This document shows, piece after piece, positions 62,646 to 64,000 of a stretch of 64,000 nt of DNA. The stretch is from positions 1,640,671-1,704,670 of the forward strand of contig NZ_KQ033871.1 of NCBI RefSeq assembly GCF_000967195.1, written 5' to 3'. Position 1 is the first letter of the stretch. The number at the start of each line of letters is the position of its first letter. The notes under the pieces were generated by a model. It made no database searches. It was not told the DNA's origin and saw only the letters and a list, made by a program, of their open reading frames with translations. Source of the DNA: Lactobacillus kullabergensis. Lineage in GTDB: Bacteria > Bacillota > Bacilli > Lactobacillales > Lactobacillaceae. A program made the translations under genes and the position numbers.

Positions 62646-62717
62646 ATGAAAACAACTATTTTTAGTAAATATTTAACTATCATAATTATGGTGCTTTTAG
62701 GTTACTTAATGAGATAA
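62646..62717 (+). CDS. 23-residue single-pass membrane peptide
   Basis: A short ORF (MKTTIFSKYLTIIIMVLLGY, then LMR) with a ribosome binding site AAAGG 7 nt upstream, 27 nt after the 61848 gene and on the same strand. It has a positively charged start and a hydrophobic core long enough to span the membrane. It could be a membrane micropeptide or type I toxin-like peptide; no antisense RNA promoter is evident. Confidence 0.45.
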   Translation: MKTTIFSKYLTIIIMVLLGYLMR

Positions 62718-62768
62718 AATGACTATAGAGTCGTTTAAATATTTTCATTAGTAATCGGAGGTCCAAAA

Positions 62769-63740
62769 ATGAAATTAGGAATTATTGGCAGCGGTAAAAT
62801 TGTTCACGATTTTTTAACGACTGCTGCTAAAATTAAAGGCCTTGAACTTGCAGCAATATCCACTACTAAACGTAGTCAGCCTATTGCCAAAGACTTAGCT
62901 AAACAGTATAACATTAAAGAGGTATTTGCTGATAACGGACAGTTGTGTCATGATGAAAATGTCGACACAGTTTATGTAGCCGTACCTAATTCTTTACATT
63001 ATGAAATCGTAAAAGAAGCTCTTCTTGCAGGCAAAAATGTTATTTGTGAAAAACCATATGTAGAAACTGTTGCTCAAGCTGAAGAACTTAAAGAAATAGC
63101 TGACAAAAAGGATTTAATCATAGTTGAAGCTATCACAAATATTCACTTGCCAAATTTCAAAGCGATTAAACAGCAATTAGCTGAAATTGCACCTATTCAC
63201 ATTATTTCTTTAAACTATACGCAATATTCCAGTCGCTATGATGATTTTTTGCAAGGCAAAATTGCTCCTGTATTCGATCCTGCTAAAGATGGTGGAACCC
63301 TAACAGATTTGAACATTTACAATATTCACTTGGCAGTTGGTTTGTTCGGTAAGCCGGAAAAAGTACAATATTATCCAGTAATGCAAAAACAAGTTGATAC
63401 TTCGGGCATACTTAATTTAGTTTATCCTGATAAACAAGCAGTTTTAATTGCTGCAAAAGACAGCTATACTACTCCAAGATCATTTATTGAGGGTGAAAAA
63501 GGAACCATCTACTTTGATGGTTCAACTGGTGTTATTAAAAATTTCACGGTTGAACACAGAAACGGTGATGACAGTGAGTTCAACTTTAACGAGTTTGACC
63601 ACCGAATGGCAAGTGAATTTAGGGACTTTGTGAAAATTATTGATACCCACGATACACAGAAAGCTAAAGATTTATACGAGCATAGCATAGCTGTCATGGA
63701 TGTATTAGCCAAAGCAAAGCAGTCTGTTTCTAATAATTAA
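62769..63740 (+). CDS. Gfo/Idh/MocA family oxidoreductase
   Basis: A 323-residue NAD(P)-dependent oxidoreductase. The N-terminal Rossmann fold is LGIIGSGKIVHDFL; the family motif is GKNVICEKPYVET (Lys of EKP catalytic or structural); a C-terminal alpha/beta domain carries DGGTLTDLNIYNIHLAVGLFG, with the His where family members bind substrate. It oxidises a sugar, inositol or hydroxy-acid-like substrate; specificity not determinable. GGAGG lies 7 nt before the ATG. Confidence 0.9.
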   Translation: MKLGIIGSGKIVHDFLTTAAKIKGLELAAISTTKRSQPIAKDLAKQYNIKEVFADNGQLCHDENVDTVYVAVPNSLHYEIVKEALLAGKNVICEKPYVETVAQAEELKEIADKKDLIIVEAITNIHLPNFKAIKQQLAEIAPIHIISLNYTQYSSRYDDFLQGKIAPVFDPAKDGGTLTDLNIYNIHLAVGLFGKPEKVQYYPVMQKQVDTSGILNLVYPDKQAVLIAAKDSYTTPRSFIEGEKGTIYFDGSTGVIKNFTVEHRNGDDSEFNFNEFDHRMASEFRDFVKIIDTHDTQKAKDLYEHSIAVMDVLAKAKQSVSNN

Positions 63741-63751
63741 TATTATTGACT

Positions 63752-63796
63752 AAAAAACGCAATCAATTCTCCAGTTGAGGAAGTTGCGTTTTTTTG
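63752..63796 (+). terminator. terminator of oxidoreductase gene
   Basis: An AAAAAACGCAA / TTGCGTTTTTTT stem with a structured loop and T7. A further AT-only stem (about 63868-63907) and a GAGGTC/GACCTC pair lie downstream and may end the minus-strand gene at the window edge. Confidence 0.8.
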
Positions 63797-63930
63797 TATC
63801 AAAAAAGAGGTCAGAGAATCTTGAAAAAACCTGTAAAAGCAAGTTTTTTTAACAAAATCAAAGACCTCTTTATCTTTTATATTAAATTTACTCAATAATT
63901 TAATATAAAAAGCAAATTAATGATTACTCA

Positions 63931-64000
63931 TTACTTTGAAGGGGTTGAGCTAGCTGAGCTAGATGAATTACCGTTTGAGCTAGCCGAGCCAGATGAACTG
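63931..64000 (-). CDS. Ser-rich C-terminus of a surface protein, cut by window
   Basis: The minus strand from the window edge reads a Ser/Ala/Asn/Gly-rich tail (SSSGSASSNGNSSSSASSTP, then SK) to TAA at 63931-63933. The codons form short repeats (AGCTAGCTCA-like units). Tails of this kind end penicillin-binding proteins, LCP proteins and other extracytoplasmic proteins in lactobacilli. Too little is visible to name it. Confidence 0.55.
   Translation of the reverse strand, partial: SSSGSASSNGNSSSSASSTPSK

Overview
The window reads as a chromosomal segment of a low-GC member of the Lactobacillaceae, most likely close to the Lactobacillus acidophilus/crispatus/helveticus group. The evidence is AT-rich DNA, AAGGAG-type ribosome binding sites, sigma-A promoters, wall enzymes with S-layer-type (SLAP) repeats, a lytSR-lrgAB locus, a fructose PTS operon, a lactate oxidase, and oxidoreductase/transporter clusters typical of plant- or gut-associated lactobacilli. 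Species cannot be fixed from the sequence alone. No rRNA or tRNA gene, intact insertion sequence or CRISPR array was seen.

Layout. 1-7.9 kb: 3' part of hflX, three tandem NlpC/P60 wall hydrolases, a guanylate-kinase-like gene, a DUF2187-like gene, an O-antigen-ligase-like membrane protein and two lineage-type genes. 8-14 kb: multicopper oxidase, C39-type peptidase, a compact candidate non-coding RNA with its own promoter and terminator, a split ThrE exporter and an ABC-F ATPase. 14-20.8 kb: LCP wall-polymer transferase, oligoendopeptidase F, and a DapE-like deacylase next to a glutamine-type amino-acid ABC transporter. 20.9-26 kb: lactate oxidase, then a Zn/Mn ABC operon that contains a wall amidase. 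26-30 kb: lytSR-lrgAB. 30-34.7 kb: a secreted lineage protein and fruR-fruK-fruA. 34.8-39.6 kb: a MarR/MFS efflux pair with a 97-bp promoter duplication, a fused ThrE exporter and adenosine deaminase. 39.8-53 kb: a large flavoprotein-reductase island (four FAD reductases, two OFA-type transporters, two LysR regulators and a gene remnant). 53-57.6 kb: cupin/CMD pair, asparaginase, and TetR with a divergent LepA paralogue. 57.7-60.6 kb: a Panacea-domain two-gene locus, remnants of higBA and of gpmA, then intact gpmA. 60.7-64 kb: two secreted paralogues, a 23-residue membrane peptide, a Gfo/Idh/MocA oxidoreductase and the end of a Ser-rich surface protein.

How the parts fit together. Wall turnover is a strong theme (three P60 hydrolases, an amidase, LCP, LrgAB). 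A second theme is flavin redox chemistry. Two FAD reductases carry FMN-binding domains with the D-x-V-S-G-A-S flavinylation motif. Very similar motifs sit at the extreme C-termini of two unrelated oxidases, lactate oxidase (DAVTGASQA) and the multicopper oxidase (DALSSATHH). Both oxidase promoters also contain cre-like sites. This suggests, but does not prove, that covalent FMN attachment is used more widely in this organism than in reductases alone.

The best candidates for undescribed biology are the RNA at about 10625-10799, the flavinylation-like tails, and the Panacea-domain locus whose leader is a perfect 38-bp palindrome.
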